From Rhizobiaceae bacterium (lineage in GTDB: Bacteria > Pseudomonadota > Alphaproteobacteria > Rhizobiales > Rhizobiaceae), in assembly GCA_017643025.1 (NCBI GenBank), contig JAEPOG010000003.1, forward strand, positions 310,001 to 374,000: 64,000 nucleotides of DNA, written 5' to 3'. Under the pieces are notes generated by a model. That model was not told the origin of the DNA. It saw only the letters and a list, made by a program, of their open reading frames with translations, and made no database searches. The position numbers were made by a program, and so were the translations under genes. Positions 44,606 through 52,566 of the stretch are shown piece after piece (positions within the stretch are counted from its first letter, which is position 1; each line of letters begins with the position of its first letter).

Positions 44606-45469
44606 CTAGTCCGCCGGTGCCATCACGAAATCGAAATGCAGCATCGCGTCTGGCTTCCGCTCCAGAGGCAGGTCGCCCACCTTGTCCGCCTTGTAGGGCT
44701 CGACCTTGCCGATCAGCGATTTGCGCACGCCGAACACCGCATCATTGTCGATGTACTGCGTATTCTCGAAGAACACTTCGGTCACGTTCGTGCGCATGCC
44801 TTCGGCGCGCAGCATGAAGTGCAGATGCGGCGCGCGCCAGTTGTGGCGCTTGCCGGCGCGCAGCAGTTCGCCGACCGGACCGTCGTCGGGCACCGTGTAG
44901 GGCTTTGGCAGAACCGTCGTGTAGTAGTACCGCCCCTGCTCGTCGGTCTTGAAGATGCCGCGCAGGTCGAACTTGTCCTGTCCGCGTTCCTGCTCCTGGA
45001 TCGGGTATGTGCCGGAGCCGTCTGCCTGCCATGTGTCGACGATGGCCCCCGGCAGCGGCTGGCCGAGGATGTGGCGCACGATGCCGTGAACCACCACCAG
45101 CGCGCCCTCGCGCTCGCCCGCGAGGTCGGCGCCAAGCTCCTTCGTCGGCGCGTTTTCCAAGTAGAACGGTCCGAGATTGCTGCCTTCGGTCGCGCCGCCT
45201 CTGGTGTTGATCATGTCGACCAGCGCCGAAAAGCCGATGACGTCCGACAGCAGGATGAATTCGTGTCTCTCGGGCGTGGAGATCTTGCCGCAGTCGTAGA
45301 GGAAGTTGAGCACCCGCATCCACTCGTCATGCGTCAGGTTCGTCTCGCGCGTGAAGTCGTGGAGGTGGTCGAGCATCTTGTGGAGCAGGAACTCGAACCG
45401 CGATCCCTCCTCGGTCCGGAAACTCTTCTTCACCGCCTCGGTAATCGTGAATTGGTTGATATCGCGCAT
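44606..45469 (-). CDS. Hydroxyquinol 1,2-dioxygenase (intradiol)
   Basis: Non-haem Fe(III) dioxygenase opening 1,2,4-trihydroxybenzene (or a substituted catechol) between the hydroxyls to maleylacetate. It has 287 aa. All four iron ligands are present at family spacing: Tyr155 (GSGTYPIQ), Tyr191 (KPYTVPDDGPVG), His215 and His217 (RAPHLHF). N-terminal helical dimerisation domain (HLHDFTRETNLTHDEWMRVLNFLYDCG) as in catechol/hydroxyquinol dioxygenases. DTWQADGSGTYPIQ and the overall length favour hydroxyquinol over catechol. First gene of the left-going operon; opposite the citryl-CoA-lyase-like gene. Confidence 0.87.
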   Translation of the reverse strand: MRDINQFTITEAVKKSFRTEEGSRFEFLLHKMLDHLHDFTRETNLTHDEWMRVLNFLYDCGKISTPERHEFILLSDVIGFSALVDMINTRGGATEGSNLGPFYLENAPTKELGADLAGEREGALVVVHGIVRHILGQPLPGAIVDTWQADGSGTYPIQEQERGQDKFDLRGIFKTDEQGRYYYTTVLPKPYTVPDDGPVGELLRAGKRHNWRAPHLHFMLRAEGMRTNVTEVFFENTQYIDNDAVFGVRKSLIGKVEPYKADKVGDLPLERKPDAMLHFDFVMAPAD

Positions 45470-45529
45470 GCCCGCCTTCCTCCCATGTCGTAATGGCCGG
45501 TTACGGCCCGCCGGTACCCGAACGCGCCC

Positions 45530-45559
45530 TTGACATGACCGTAAATCGGGCCGTACTTT
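45530..45559 (+). promoter_or_regulatory. Candidate sigma-70-type promoter for the right-going aromatic operon
   Basis: TTGACA at 45530-45535, an 18-nt spacer, TACTTT at 45554-45559. The IclR-type palindrome follows 17-33 nt after the -10, a position suited to repression. Confidence 0.5.
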
Positions 45560-45575
45560 CCGACAAGAGAAAAAG

Positions 45576-45592
45576 TTTTCGCATTGCGAAAA
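45576..45592. promoter_or_regulatory. IclR-type operator
   Basis: TTTTCGC-ATT-GCGAAAA, a perfect 7-bp-arm palindrome, of the TTCGCA/TGCGAA style used by IclR-family proteins. It is just downstream of a TTGACA promoter and 18 nt before the next start codon. Confidence 0.7.
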
Positions 45593-45609
45593 AATTCCCG
45601 GGAGGCCTG

Positions 45610-46410
45610 ATGCGCATCGGCAAGCAGGATGGCGCGTTCACTGCGATCGCCACATCCGACGCGGAAACGATCACCATCCGCGGTTACGATTTGTGCGACG
45701 AGCTCATCGGCAAGATCGATTTCACCGACTATTTCTGGCTGCTGGTGACCGGCGAGAAGCCGACGAATGTCCAGCGCGACATCACAAACGCCTGCCTGGT
45801 GGCGATCGCCGAGCATGGTCTCGTTCCGAGCGTACAGGCCGCGCGCATGACGCTGGCGGCCGGGCCGGACGCCTGGCAGGGGGCGATGGCGGCCGGCCTG
45901 CTCGGAATGGGATCGGTTGTGGCCGGCAGTTCCGAGACGGCCGGGCGCTACATCGTCGAGGTGCTGGAAGAGAGCCGCAAGTCAGGCACGGACCTGAAGT
46001 CAGCTGCTCGCAAAAGCCTGGAAGGTCTCAAGGCGGCGCGCTCCAAGGTGCCGGGGCTCGGCCATCCGCAGCACAGCACCGGCGACCCGCGCGCCAACGT
46101 TCTGCTCAAACTGGCGGATGAACTTGGCGTCGCCGGCGACCACGTTGAGTGCCTGCGCGCCATCGGCGAGGAGGCTCCTGCGGTCATGAACCGGCCGCTG
46201 CCGATCAACGTGTCGGGGGCAATTCCCGCGCTTATGCTCGATGCAGGCTGGCCGGTCGATGCGATGAAGGGTGTGCCGCTGCTCGCCCGCGCCGCGGGAC
46301 TGGTGGCCCACCTTTTCGAGGAGACCCAGCGTTCCATCGGTTTCATCATGTCCCACAAGGCTGATCTTGCCATCGAGTACGATGGCAAGGCGGCAGAGGG
46401 AAAGGGCTGA
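45610..46410 (+). CDS. Citrate-synthase-fold protein, citryl-CoA-lyase-like
   Basis: Short citrate-synthase-family protein, 266 aa, against about 430 for citrate synthase. The start at 45610 (MRIGKQDGAF) has GGGAGG 5 nt upstream; longer reading from 45493 would cross the promoter and operator. Patterns of the lyase subgroup: YDLCDELIGKIDFTDYFWLLVTGEKP, VPGLGHPQHSTGDPRANVLLKL and the C-terminal RAAGLVAHLFEETQRSIGF. Such proteins cleave or form 3-hydroxy-3-carboxy acyl-CoA thioesters (citryl-CoA to acetyl-CoA and oxaloacetate). With a CoA transferase next, 6 nt away, it probably acts on a CoA ester derived from the ring-cleavage product (inference). Confidence 0.8.
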   Translation: MRIGKQDGAFTAIATSDAETITIRGYDLCDELIGKIDFTDYFWLLVTGEKPTNVQRDITNACLVAIAEHGLVPSVQAARMTLAAGPDAWQGAMAAGLLGMGSVVAGSSETAGRYIVEVLEESRKSGTDLKSAARKSLEGLKAARSKVPGLGHPQHSTGDPRANVLLKLADELGVAGDHVECLRAIGEEAPAVMNRPLPINVSGAIPALMLDAGWPVDAMKGVPLLARAAGLVAHLFEETQRSIGFIMSHKADLAIEYDGKAAEGKG

Positions 46411-46416
46411 GCGGCG

Positions 46417-47562
46417 ATGGCCAAGATACTCAGGGATATTCGCGTCGTCGAACTCGGCACCTACATCACCGGGCCGGCCGCGGGCATGCACCTCGCTGAC
46501 CTCGGCGCTGACGTGATCAAGGTCGAACGTCCCGGCACCGGCGATCCCTTCCGGGCCTTCAAGGGCGGCCTCTATTCGCCGCACTACCAGACATACAACC
46601 GAAACAAGCGCTCCATCGCGCTCGACACGACTGAGGCAGGCGACCTCAAGGTGCTGCACGACCTTGTGTCGACCGCCGACGTGTTCATCCAGAATTTCCG
46701 CCCCGGCGTTGCCGAGAAGCTGGGTGCCGGCGAGGATACGTTGCGCGGCATCAATCCGCGCATCATCTACTGCGCCATTACCGGCTTCGGCGCTAGCGGG
46801 CCGTATCGTGATCGCCCGGTCTACGACACCGTCGCCCAGGCCGCGAGTGGCTATCTGCGCTTGCTCACACCCCCCGACAACCCCCGCGTCATCGGCCCTG
46901 CGATCGCCGACGCGATAACCGGCCAGTATGCCGCGATGGGTATCTGCGCCGCGCTGGTGGAACGCGGCAAGACCGGCAAGGGCCGCCGCCTCGACATCTC
47001 GATGCTGGAGGCAATGGCGCATTTCAACCTCGACAGCTTCACGCACTACTACAGTGTCGGCGAGGTGATGGGGCCGATCAGCAGGCCCGAGGTTTCGCAG
47101 TCCTACACATTCGAATGCGCTGACGGAAAATGGATTGCGATCCATCTCTCATCGCCGCCGAAGTTCTGGGAAGGTCTGGTCGCGGCGCTAGACCGTCCCG
47201 CTATCGGAACCGACGAGCGTTTCGCCGAACGCATGGCGCGCATCAAGAACCACGATGCCCTGATCGAGGCGCTTCGACCGATATTCGCCGAACGGACGCG
47301 CGACGAGTGGTGCGAGCGGCTGCTTGCCAACGAAGTTCCGCATTCGCCGGCCTACGATTCCAACGAGGCGCTGGAAGACCCGCAGGCCCGGCATCTCGGC
47401 ATCAAGGTTTCGGCCAGACATCCCGAGATGGGCGAGTTCACCACCGTCCGCGCACCTTACAATTTCGACGGTTCGCCGGACAGCGAGGTCCTGCCGCCGC
47501 CGACGCTGGACGAGCACGGCGCCGAGATCAGGGCCGAGCTCGAACGGCTCAAGGCGAGCTGA
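46417..47562 (+). CDS. CaiB/BaiF-type class III CoA transferase
   Basis: Family III CoA transferase, 381 aa: VVELGTYITGPAAGMHLADLGADVIKVERPGTGDP at the N-terminus, NRNKRSIALD, and the catalytic Asp165 in GPAIADAITG, the position that carries the acyl anhydride in formyl-CoA transferase. It transfers CoA from one acid to another. Follows the lyase-like gene by 6 nt, so the pair probably activates an acid and then cleaves it. Substrate unknown. Confidence 0.9.
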   Translation: MAKILRDIRVVELGTYITGPAAGMHLADLGADVIKVERPGTGDPFRAFKGGLYSPHYQTYNRNKRSIALDTTEAGDLKVLHDLVSTADVFIQNFRPGVAEKLGAGEDTLRGINPRIIYCAITGFGASGPYRDRPVYDTVAQAASGYLRLLTPPDNPRVIGPAIADAITGQYAAMGICAALVERGKTGKGRRLDISMLEAMAHFNLDSFTHYYSVGEVMGPISRPEVSQSYTFECADGKWIAIHLSSPPKFWEGLVAALDRPAIGTDERFAERMARIKNHDALIEALRPIFAERTRDEWCERLLANEVPHSPAYDSNEALEDPQARHLGIKVSARHPEMGEFTTVRAPYNFDGSPDSEVLPPPTLDEHGAEIRAELERLKAS

Positions 47563-47579
47563 CCCGGGGAGGAATGACG

Positions 47580-47963
47580 ATGGGACTACCGGTCAAGGAT
47601 GTGATGCAGGCGTCGAGCCAGATGCTGCAGAAGCAGCTCTACGCCATTTTCACGACGCCGACCGGCGGCATCGATGCGATCCTCGCCAATCTGGAGGCGC
47701 ATCTGGCCTTCCAGGTGTCTCTCGAGAAGGACGGTATTCTCTATGCCGCCGGGCCGATGTGGTCCGACGACGAGCAAAGCTGGGACGGTGACGGTCTTGT
47801 CGTCGTCCGCGCCGGCTCGCGCAAGGAAGCCATCGCCATAGCAGAACGCGACCCCATGCATGTCAGCGGGGCACGGAAGTTCACGGTACGCCCGTGGATG
47901 ATCAACGAAGGAACGGTGACGATCCGGCTCGACAGTTCGAGCCAGACCTTCTCGGTCCTCTAG
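47580..47963 (+). CDS. YCII-family small protein (TftG-like)
   Basis: YCII-domain protein, 127 aa from the ATG at 47580, chosen because GGAGGA ends 6 nt upstream (another ATG, at 47574, is too close to it). The fold pattern is clear: LYAIFTTPTGGIDAILANLEAHLAFQVSLEKDGILYAAGP, then IAERDPMHVSGARKFTVRPWMI. His in EAHLAF and Asp in ERDPM are the candidate catalytic dyad. The best known relative with a role in this chemistry is TftG, which removes chloride from chlorohydroxyquinol-type quinones in the 2,4,5-T pathway upstream of a hydroxyquinol dioxygenase; that is the only basis for a guess here. Confidence 0.8.
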   Translation: MGLPVKDVMQASSQMLQKQLYAIFTTPTGGIDAILANLEAHLAFQVSLEKDGILYAAGPMWSDDEQSWDGDGLVVVRAGSRKEAIAIAERDPMHVSGARKFTVRPWMINEGTVTIRLDSSSQTFSVL

Positions 47964-47984
47964 GTCTTTAGGGAGGAAGAACCA

Positions 47985-49061
47985 ATGAAGAAACTTACCG
48001 GACTATTGCTCGCAGGAGCCATCGCCTTTCCGACCTCGGTCATGGCGCAGGAGACGATCAACCTCACGGTCGCGTCGAGCCACCCGCTCGTTATTCCGTG
48101 GGTTGGCATGATCAAGTCGCATTTCATGGCCGAGACCGACCGCATCCTTGCCGAAAGCGGCAACTACAAGATCGAGTGGAACGAGGCCTTCGGCGGCCAG
48201 CTCTACAAGGCAAACGCCACGCTGACCTCGGTCGAGGAAGGCATCACCGATATCGGCTGGGTGTTCTCCTTCCTGGAGGCCGCCAAGCTGCCGCTCAGCC
48301 AGGCGTCCAGCTACGCACCCTTTGCAACGGCCAATCCGCCGGTGCAGCTTGAGGTGATGTGGGACCTCTACGAGAACAACGAGGCGTTCCGCAACGAGTG
48401 GGAGCAGTACAACCTGAAGGTGCTCGGCCTGACGGGCACCGACAGCTACGACCTTTACACCAAGGAGCCGCTTGACGGTCTCGCCGGTCTCAACGGCATG
48501 AAGCTGTCGGCCCCGGGCGTGCTCGGCGCATGGCTGCGCGGCACCGGCGCCAACCCGGTCGATGGTGCGCTGACGACCTTCTACACCGACATTCAGACCG
48601 GCGTTTCCGACGGCGTTCTGTCGCTGGCGCTCGGCGTCTTGCCGGCAAAGCTCTACGAGGTCGCTCCCTACATCACCCGCGTCGATATCGGCGTTGCCTA
48701 TTCGGGCGCCGTCGCCATCAACAAGGATGCATGGGACGGCCTGCCGGAAGAGGTGCAGAACGCCATGGTCGAGGCAGGCAAGTTCTACACCGACGCGCAC
48801 GGCAAGGATCTGCTGGAGCGGCATGAGGCGGCGCTGGCGAAGATGCTCGAGATCGGCGCCAGCCAGAACCCGCCTGTGACGATGACCGACATGTCCCAGG
48901 AAGACCGGGCTGCCTGGGTGAACGGCATGCCGAACATCGCCGCCGAGTGGGCTGCCGATGTCGAGTCGCGCGGCATTCCCGCCAAGGAGTTCCTTGCGGC
49001 CTACATGGAAGGTCTGCGTTCCAGGGGCGAGACCCCGGTCCGCGATTGGGACAAGGAATAG
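47985..49061 (+). CDS. dctP: TRAP transporter substrate-binding protein DctP
   Basis: Periplasmic binding protein of a TRAP carrier, 358 aa. Signal peptide MKKLTGLLLAGAIAFPTSVMA, good ribosome binding site. Family pattern: INLTVASSHPLVIPWV, AFGGQLYKANATLTSVEEGITDIGWVFS, and NPVDGALTTFYTDIQTGVSDGVL. The segment that normally reads like LKGLKIRVPG, where the Arg clamps a carboxylate, is LNGMKLSAPG here: Ser stands in place of Arg. This suggests a ligand bound differently from usual organic acids. Confidence 0.9.
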   Translation: MKKLTGLLLAGAIAFPTSVMAQETINLTVASSHPLVIPWVGMIKSHFMAETDRILAESGNYKIEWNEAFGGQLYKANATLTSVEEGITDIGWVFSFLEAAKLPLSQASSYAPFATANPPVQLEVMWDLYENNEAFRNEWEQYNLKVLGLTGTDSYDLYTKEPLDGLAGLNGMKLSAPGVLGAWLRGTGANPVDGALTTFYTDIQTGVSDGVLSLALGVLPAKLYEVAPYITRVDIGVAYSGAVAINKDAWDGLPEEVQNAMVEAGKFYTDAHGKDLLERHEAALAKMLEIGASQNPPVTMTDMSQEDRAAWVNGMPNIAAEWAADVESRGIPAKEFLAAYMEGLRSRGETPVRDWDKE

Positions 49062-49088
49062 TCCCGAAACAGCATAGGGAGAGGAGAC

Positions 49089-49658
49089 ATGGTCTCTGAC
49101 CCCGACAAGGCCGGCGCCTCCGGGGAGTGGCGCCGGCTCTCGACCTTACATCTGATCTGGCTGCGCGCCGTGGACGGCCTCGCCGCCATGGGCACGATCA
49201 TGATCGTGCTTCTCATGGGCATGATCTGCGCCGACGTTTTCGCGCGTAACATCACCGGCGGCTCACTGCCGCTTGTTTCGGAACTCGGTGCGCTTACGCT
49301 CGTTATGATCGTCTACCTTCAGCTGGGCACGACCATTCGCAACAACCGCCTTGCCCGCACCGACTTCTTTCTCGCAGTTCTGGAGGAGCGCAGTCCGCGT
49401 GCGGCCGCCTTCGTCTCCGGCATCTGGGAACTGTTCGGTATCGCCGTCTGCGCCGGCATCGCCTGGTCCACCTGGGGCATTCTGCTCAAGGACATCGAGC
49501 ATCGTGAGTTCATCGGTGTGACGGCAATCGTCACCATGCAGACCTGGCCGTTCCGTGCACTGATCCTTGTCGGGGCTGCGGTCGCCGCTATCCAGTTCAT
49601 CATTCTCGCTATCCGCTCGTTCATGAAAGCGGCGGGCGCTGAGGTGCGCAGTTCATGA
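49089..49658 (+). CDS. dctQ: TRAP transporter small permease DctQ
   Basis: Membrane protein, 189 aa, with four hydrophobic segments (about 27-50, 60-80, 100-122, 142-165) and the DctQ pattern of a charged loop between the second and third (TTIRNNRLARTDFFLAVLEERSPR). Lies 27 nt after dctP and overlaps dctM by 4 nt. Confidence 0.88.
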   Translation: MVSDPDKAGASGEWRRLSTLHLIWLRAVDGLAAMGTIMIVLLMGMICADVFARNITGGSLPLVSELGALTLVMIVYLQLGTTIRNNRLARTDFFLAVLEERSPRAAAFVSGIWELFGIAVCAGIAWSTWGILLKDIEHREFIGVTAIVTMQTWPFRALILVGAAVAAIQFIILAIRSFMKAAGAEVRSS

Positions 49659-50968
49659 CGGGCATTGAGATCGGCGCAGCGGCGATCGTCGTGCTGGTGA
49701 TACTGATCGCGCTCGGTATGCCGATTGGCATCGGCATGATCGTTGTTTCCTTTGCCGGCGTGTCGCTGATCCGCAACGAGGTCGTCGCCACGCGGATGAT
49801 CGGCTCCGTCGCCAATGACAGCCTTGAGGAATATCTCTTCGCCGTCGTGCCACTATTCGTGTTGATGGGGCTGCTCGTGACGGTATCCGGCGTCGGCAAG
49901 GATACGTTCGACCTGTTCGAGCGAATGCTCAAACGGGTAAGGGCGGGCCTAGGCATCGCGACTGTCTTCGCCAACGCGGTCTTCGCCTCGATCACCGGCA
50001 TCTCCATCGCTTCCGCTTCGGTGTTCTCGCGCGTCGCCGTGCCCGAGATGACGCGCCACGGCTACAGCCGGCGCTTCTCCACCGGCGTCGTCGCGGGAAG
50101 TTCGGTGCTCGGCATGCTCATCCCGCCGTCTCTGCTGATGATAATCTACGCCGTGCTGGCGGAGGAATCGGTCGGACGCATGTTCCTGGCCGGCGTCGGC
50201 CCGGGAATCCTCCTCGCAGTTCTCTTTTCGATAACGGTCCTCATTCTTGCGACCTGGTGGAAATCCTCTGTCTTCACTCACGAGACGCGCGATTTCGAGA
50301 TGGAGCCGCAGCCGGTTCTGACCACGTTGGCGAAGGGCGTTCCGATCATCATGCTCGTCACGCTGGTGTTGGGCGGCCTTTATGGCGGGTTCTTCAACCC
50401 CACGGAGGCCGGCGCTGTCGGCGCCCTCGGAGCGTTGGTGATTGCGCTGTTGCGCCGATCGCTCAATCCGTCGCGCCTCTGGGGGCTGCTGGTCGAGACC
50501 GGCCAGGTCACCGTGTCCGTGCTGTTCCTGATAATGGCGGCAACCTTCTTCAGCCGCATGCTGGCGATGTCAGGCCTGCCGAACGCACTGGCCGAGATGC
50601 TACTGGGCGGGTCGATAGGGCCCTACGGCTTCCTGCTGATCTTCCTCGTGCTGGTCATCGTCATGGGCTTCCTGATCGACTCCATCTCGATCATGCTGAT
50701 CCTGCTACCGATCGCGCTACCGGTGGCCACCGAGGCTGGTTTCGATCTGATCTGGTTCGGCGTGCTGACAGTCGTCGCCGTTGAGATCGGCCTTCTGACG
50801 CCGCCCTTCGGCCTGTCGGTCTATACGATCAAGGCTGCACTCGACGATCCCGACCTTAAGATCAGCGAGATCTTCGGCGGTGCGCTACCTTTTGTATTTG
50901 CAATGATAGCGGGGCTGGCGATCATCGTCGCCTTCCCGCAGATCGCAACCTGGCTAGCGAGGCTCTGA
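49655..50968 (+). CDS. dctM: TRAP transporter large permease DctM
   Basis: Sodium-driven permease, 437 aa, about 12 hydrophobic segments. Conserved blocks: ANAVFASITGISIASASVFSRVAVPEM, GSSVLGMLIPPSLLMIIYA, GGFFNPTEAGAVGALGALVIALLRR and FGVLTVVAVEIGLLTPPFGLSVYTIK. Complete. Coupled to dctQ by ATGA and followed 3 nt later by the FMN reductase gene. Confidence 0.92.
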   Translation: MTGIEIGAAAIVVLVILIALGMPIGIGMIVVSFAGVSLIRNEVVATRMIGSVANDSLEEYLFAVVPLFVLMGLLVTVSGVGKDTFDLFERMLKRVRAGLGIATVFANAVFASITGISIASASVFSRVAVPEMTRHGYSRRFSTGVVAGSSVLGMLIPPSLLMIIYAVLAEESVGRMFLAGVGPGILLAVLFSITVLILATWWKSSVFTHETRDFEMEPQPVLTTLAKGVPIIMLVTLVLGGLYGGFFNPTEAGAVGALGALVIALLRRSLNPSRLWGLLVETGQVTVSVLFLIMAATFFSRMLAMSGLPNALAEMLLGGSIGPYGFLLIFLVLVIVMGFLIDSISIMLILLPIALPVATEAGFDLIWFGVLTVVAVEIGLLTPPFGLSVYTIKAALDDPDLKISEIFGGALPFVFAMIAGLAIIVAFPQIATWLARL

Positions 50969-50971
50969 ACC

Positions 50972-51505
50972 ATGAAGACAATCCTGTGCCTGTCCGGCAG
51001 CCTCAGGGAAGCATCGTCGTCCACCGCAGTGGTCGAAACCATCTGCCGCGAGATCGCCGGCGAGGTCGAGATTGTCCGCTTCGACATCTCCACGCTGCCG
51101 CACTACAACGCCGACCTCGGCCAGCCGGAGCCGGTCGTGTCTTTCAAGGCAGCAGTCGAAGCGGCAGACGGTCTCATCATCGTCACGCCCGAGTACAACT
51201 ACAGCGTGCCAGGCGTGCTGAAGAACGCCATCGATTGGGCGTCGCGCCCGGCCTACGAATCCGTGATGAAGGAGAAGCCGGTCTTCGTCGCGTCCGTGTC
51301 TGGCGGCGCCATGGGCGGTGTGCGGGCCCAGTCGCATCTCAAATACATGCTCAACGGCATGCTGGCGCGGGTTTTCATCTCCAAGGAAGTCATCATCCCC
51401 TTCGCTCCCAAGAAGGTCGAGAACGGCCTCCTCGTCGACGAGGATATCCGCGCTTTCATGATGACCGAGGTCCGAGCCTTCATCGGGTCGCTTGAGTCGG
51501 CCTGA
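50972..51505 (+). CDS. NADPH-dependent FMN reductase
   Basis: Flavodoxin-like reductase, 177 aa. FMN-phosphate loop LSGSLREASSSTAV at residues 7-20, and PEYNYSVPGVLKNAIDWASRP, the hallmark of this family. Enzymes of this family reduce flavins or quinones with NAD(P)H; after a TRAP carrier and in a hydroxyquinol locus, a quinone-reductase or flavin-supply role is plausible. Last gene of the right-going operon, 3 nt after dctM. A weak hairpin (GCGAC-N5-GTCGC, 51511-51525) follows the stop. Confidence 0.85.
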   Translation: MKTILCLSGSLREASSSTAVVETICREIAGEVEIVRFDISTLPHYNADLGQPEPVVSFKAAVEAADGLIIVTPEYNYSVPGVLKNAIDWASRPAYESVMKEKPVFVASVSGGAMGGVRAQSHLKYMLNGMLARVFISKEVIIPFAPKKVENGLLVDEDIRAFMMTEVRAFIGSLESA

Positions 51506-51683
51506 CAATCGCGACTGCCGGTCGCTGCACGATCGATGGGCGCGCGTGTAAGTAGATTTCCCCGTGCGGCCCGCAGGTGCCGACCGTCCGGTGTTCATGG
51601 TCATATTTGTGCCCAGTGGTTCGTGGCTATTGCCGTTAGGGCAAGTCTGGATCGTCCGGGAAATCTGAAAGGAACACCTCGTG

Positions 51684-52040
51684 ATGACGAAACGCATGCT
51701 ACCGCTTTTCGCCGGAGCCTTCGCTCTCGTGTCTCTCGCCGGCGCTGGCCATGCTCAGGATGGCAGCAATCTCACCGCGGCACAGGCCGCGGAGACGCGG
51801 GCCAAGCTTGAGATCGCTACAGGAGTCATCACGCTCGGCCGGTCAAACAAGGATCCGATGATGCTGGTCGTCGGCGCCAAGATTCTTTCCGAAATCGGCA
51901 CCGTCAGCGGCGAAGGCGAGGCAAGCAGCGCGTACGACATTGCAGCGGTTCTCGACGAGGCCAAGGGCATGGCAGGCGACAATCAGTATCTGCTCGACGC
52001 GATCGCCGCAGTTCCTGCCGATAGACCGATCGTGGCGTAG
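51684..52040 (+). CDS. Small exported protein of unknown function
   Basis: 118 aa with a clear Sec signal peptide (MTKRMLPLFAGAFALVSLAGAGHAQ, cleavage after GHA). The ATG at 51684 is used; AGGAA lies 9 nt upstream. The mature part is Ala-rich and helical (TAAQAAETRAKLEIATGVI, YDIAAVLDEAKGMAGDN). I do not recognise a family. Directly after the TAG, in another frame, lies a coherent Cys-rich stretch (52043-52123), so the natural protein may be longer and this copy frameshifted near codon 118. Confidence 0.65.
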   Translation: MTKRMLPLFAGAFALVSLAGAGHAQDGSNLTAAQAAETRAKLEIATGVITLGRSNKDPMMLVVGAKILSEIGTVSGEGEASSAYDIAAVLDEAKGMAGDNQYLLDAIAAVPADRPIVA

Positions 52041-52042
52041 CG

Positions 52043-52123
52043 CGCTACTGCAACTGGTACCAGGATTGCGGCTACAGCATCGTCGATCCCTTTGCCTGCC
52101 GGGAAGTCCAGGTCTGCAACTAG
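52043..52123 (+). other. Possible out-of-frame Cys-rich C-terminal tail of the upstream gene
   Basis: In the frame two bases ahead of the previous gene the sequence reads RYCNWYQDCGYSIVDP then FACREVQVCN and TAG: 26 residues with four Cys, three Tyr and one Trp, unlike random translation of GC-rich DNA. There is no start codon for it. One inserted base near 52037-52042 would join it to the exported protein. Confidence 0.45.
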
Positions 52124-52182
52124 GTGGGTTCGCGGCGGGGCTCTCCTACCGCGCTGTCTGAGCATGGTTTCGATTAGGCATT

Positions 52183-52210
52183 GGGCCGTCGTCCATTGTG
52201 ACGGCGGCCC
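52183..52210 (-). terminator. Hairpin downstream of tRNA-Thr
   Basis: GGGCCGTCGTC, 6-nt loop CATTGT, GACGGCGGCCC: an 11-bp stem with one mismatch, 28 nt beyond the tRNA 3' end on the minus strand. No strong U-run, so termination efficiency is uncertain. Confidence 0.45.
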
Positions 52211-52237
52211 GAAGATTCTGTCGTGGGGGAGAGTGGG

Positions 52238-52313
52238 TGGTGCCGCATGCCGGACTCGAACCAGCGACCCCATCATTACGAATGACGTGCTCTACCAACT
52301 GAGCTAATGCGGC
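52238..52313 (-). tRNA. tRNA-Thr (anticodon CGT)
   Basis: Minus-strand cloverleaf: acceptor GCCGCAT pairs with ATGCGGC, D arm GCTC-AGTTGGTA-GAGC, anticodon stem CGTCA/TGATG with loop TTCGTAA (anticodon CGT, reads ACG), variable GGGTC, T arm GCTGG-TTCGAGT-CCGGC, discriminator A and an encoded CCA at 52240-52238. 73 nt plus CCA. Confidence 0.97.
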
Positions 52314-52347
52314 GTCCGGAGCGGGATGCCCGCGCCAGAGTTGGCGC

Positions 52348-52376
52348 GTGATAGCCGCTCCGGGTAGGGATATCAA
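52348..52376 (-). promoter_or_regulatory. Candidate promoter of tRNA-Thr
   Basis: Minus strand TTGATA (52376-52371), 17-nt spacer, TATCAC (52353-52348), 35 nt before the mature tRNA. A small leader hairpin GCGCCA-GAGT-TGGCGC (52332-52347) follows. The rest of the gap to coxS (52377-52566) shows only the coxS ribosome binding site GGAGGAGG. Confidence 0.5.
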
Positions 52377-52566
52377 GCGGCACTGCAGCCACCGCCCATT
52401 CCCGATAGGCGCAGGTGAAATCCTTCAATCTTCTCCTAAGTCATTGGCCCGTGCATCAAATGGTTGTGCTGGCCATGGACTCCTGAACGCGCTGCGTTAA
52501 TCTCGTTCGGTTACACAGCCGCGCGGCGGTTTGCAGAACGCGGCAAAGGCATTCGGAGGAGGATTC

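Noticed and set aside
45493..45609. 39-residue N-terminal extension of the citryl-CoA-lyase-like protein
   Set aside because: It would cover the TTGACA promoter and the IclR palindrome; GGGAGG before 45610 fixes the start.
51506..51683. Possible small RNA or riboswitch upstream of the small exported protein
   Set aside because: Only a weak 5-bp hairpin (51511-51525) and no recognisable riboswitch core; nothing to support a call.
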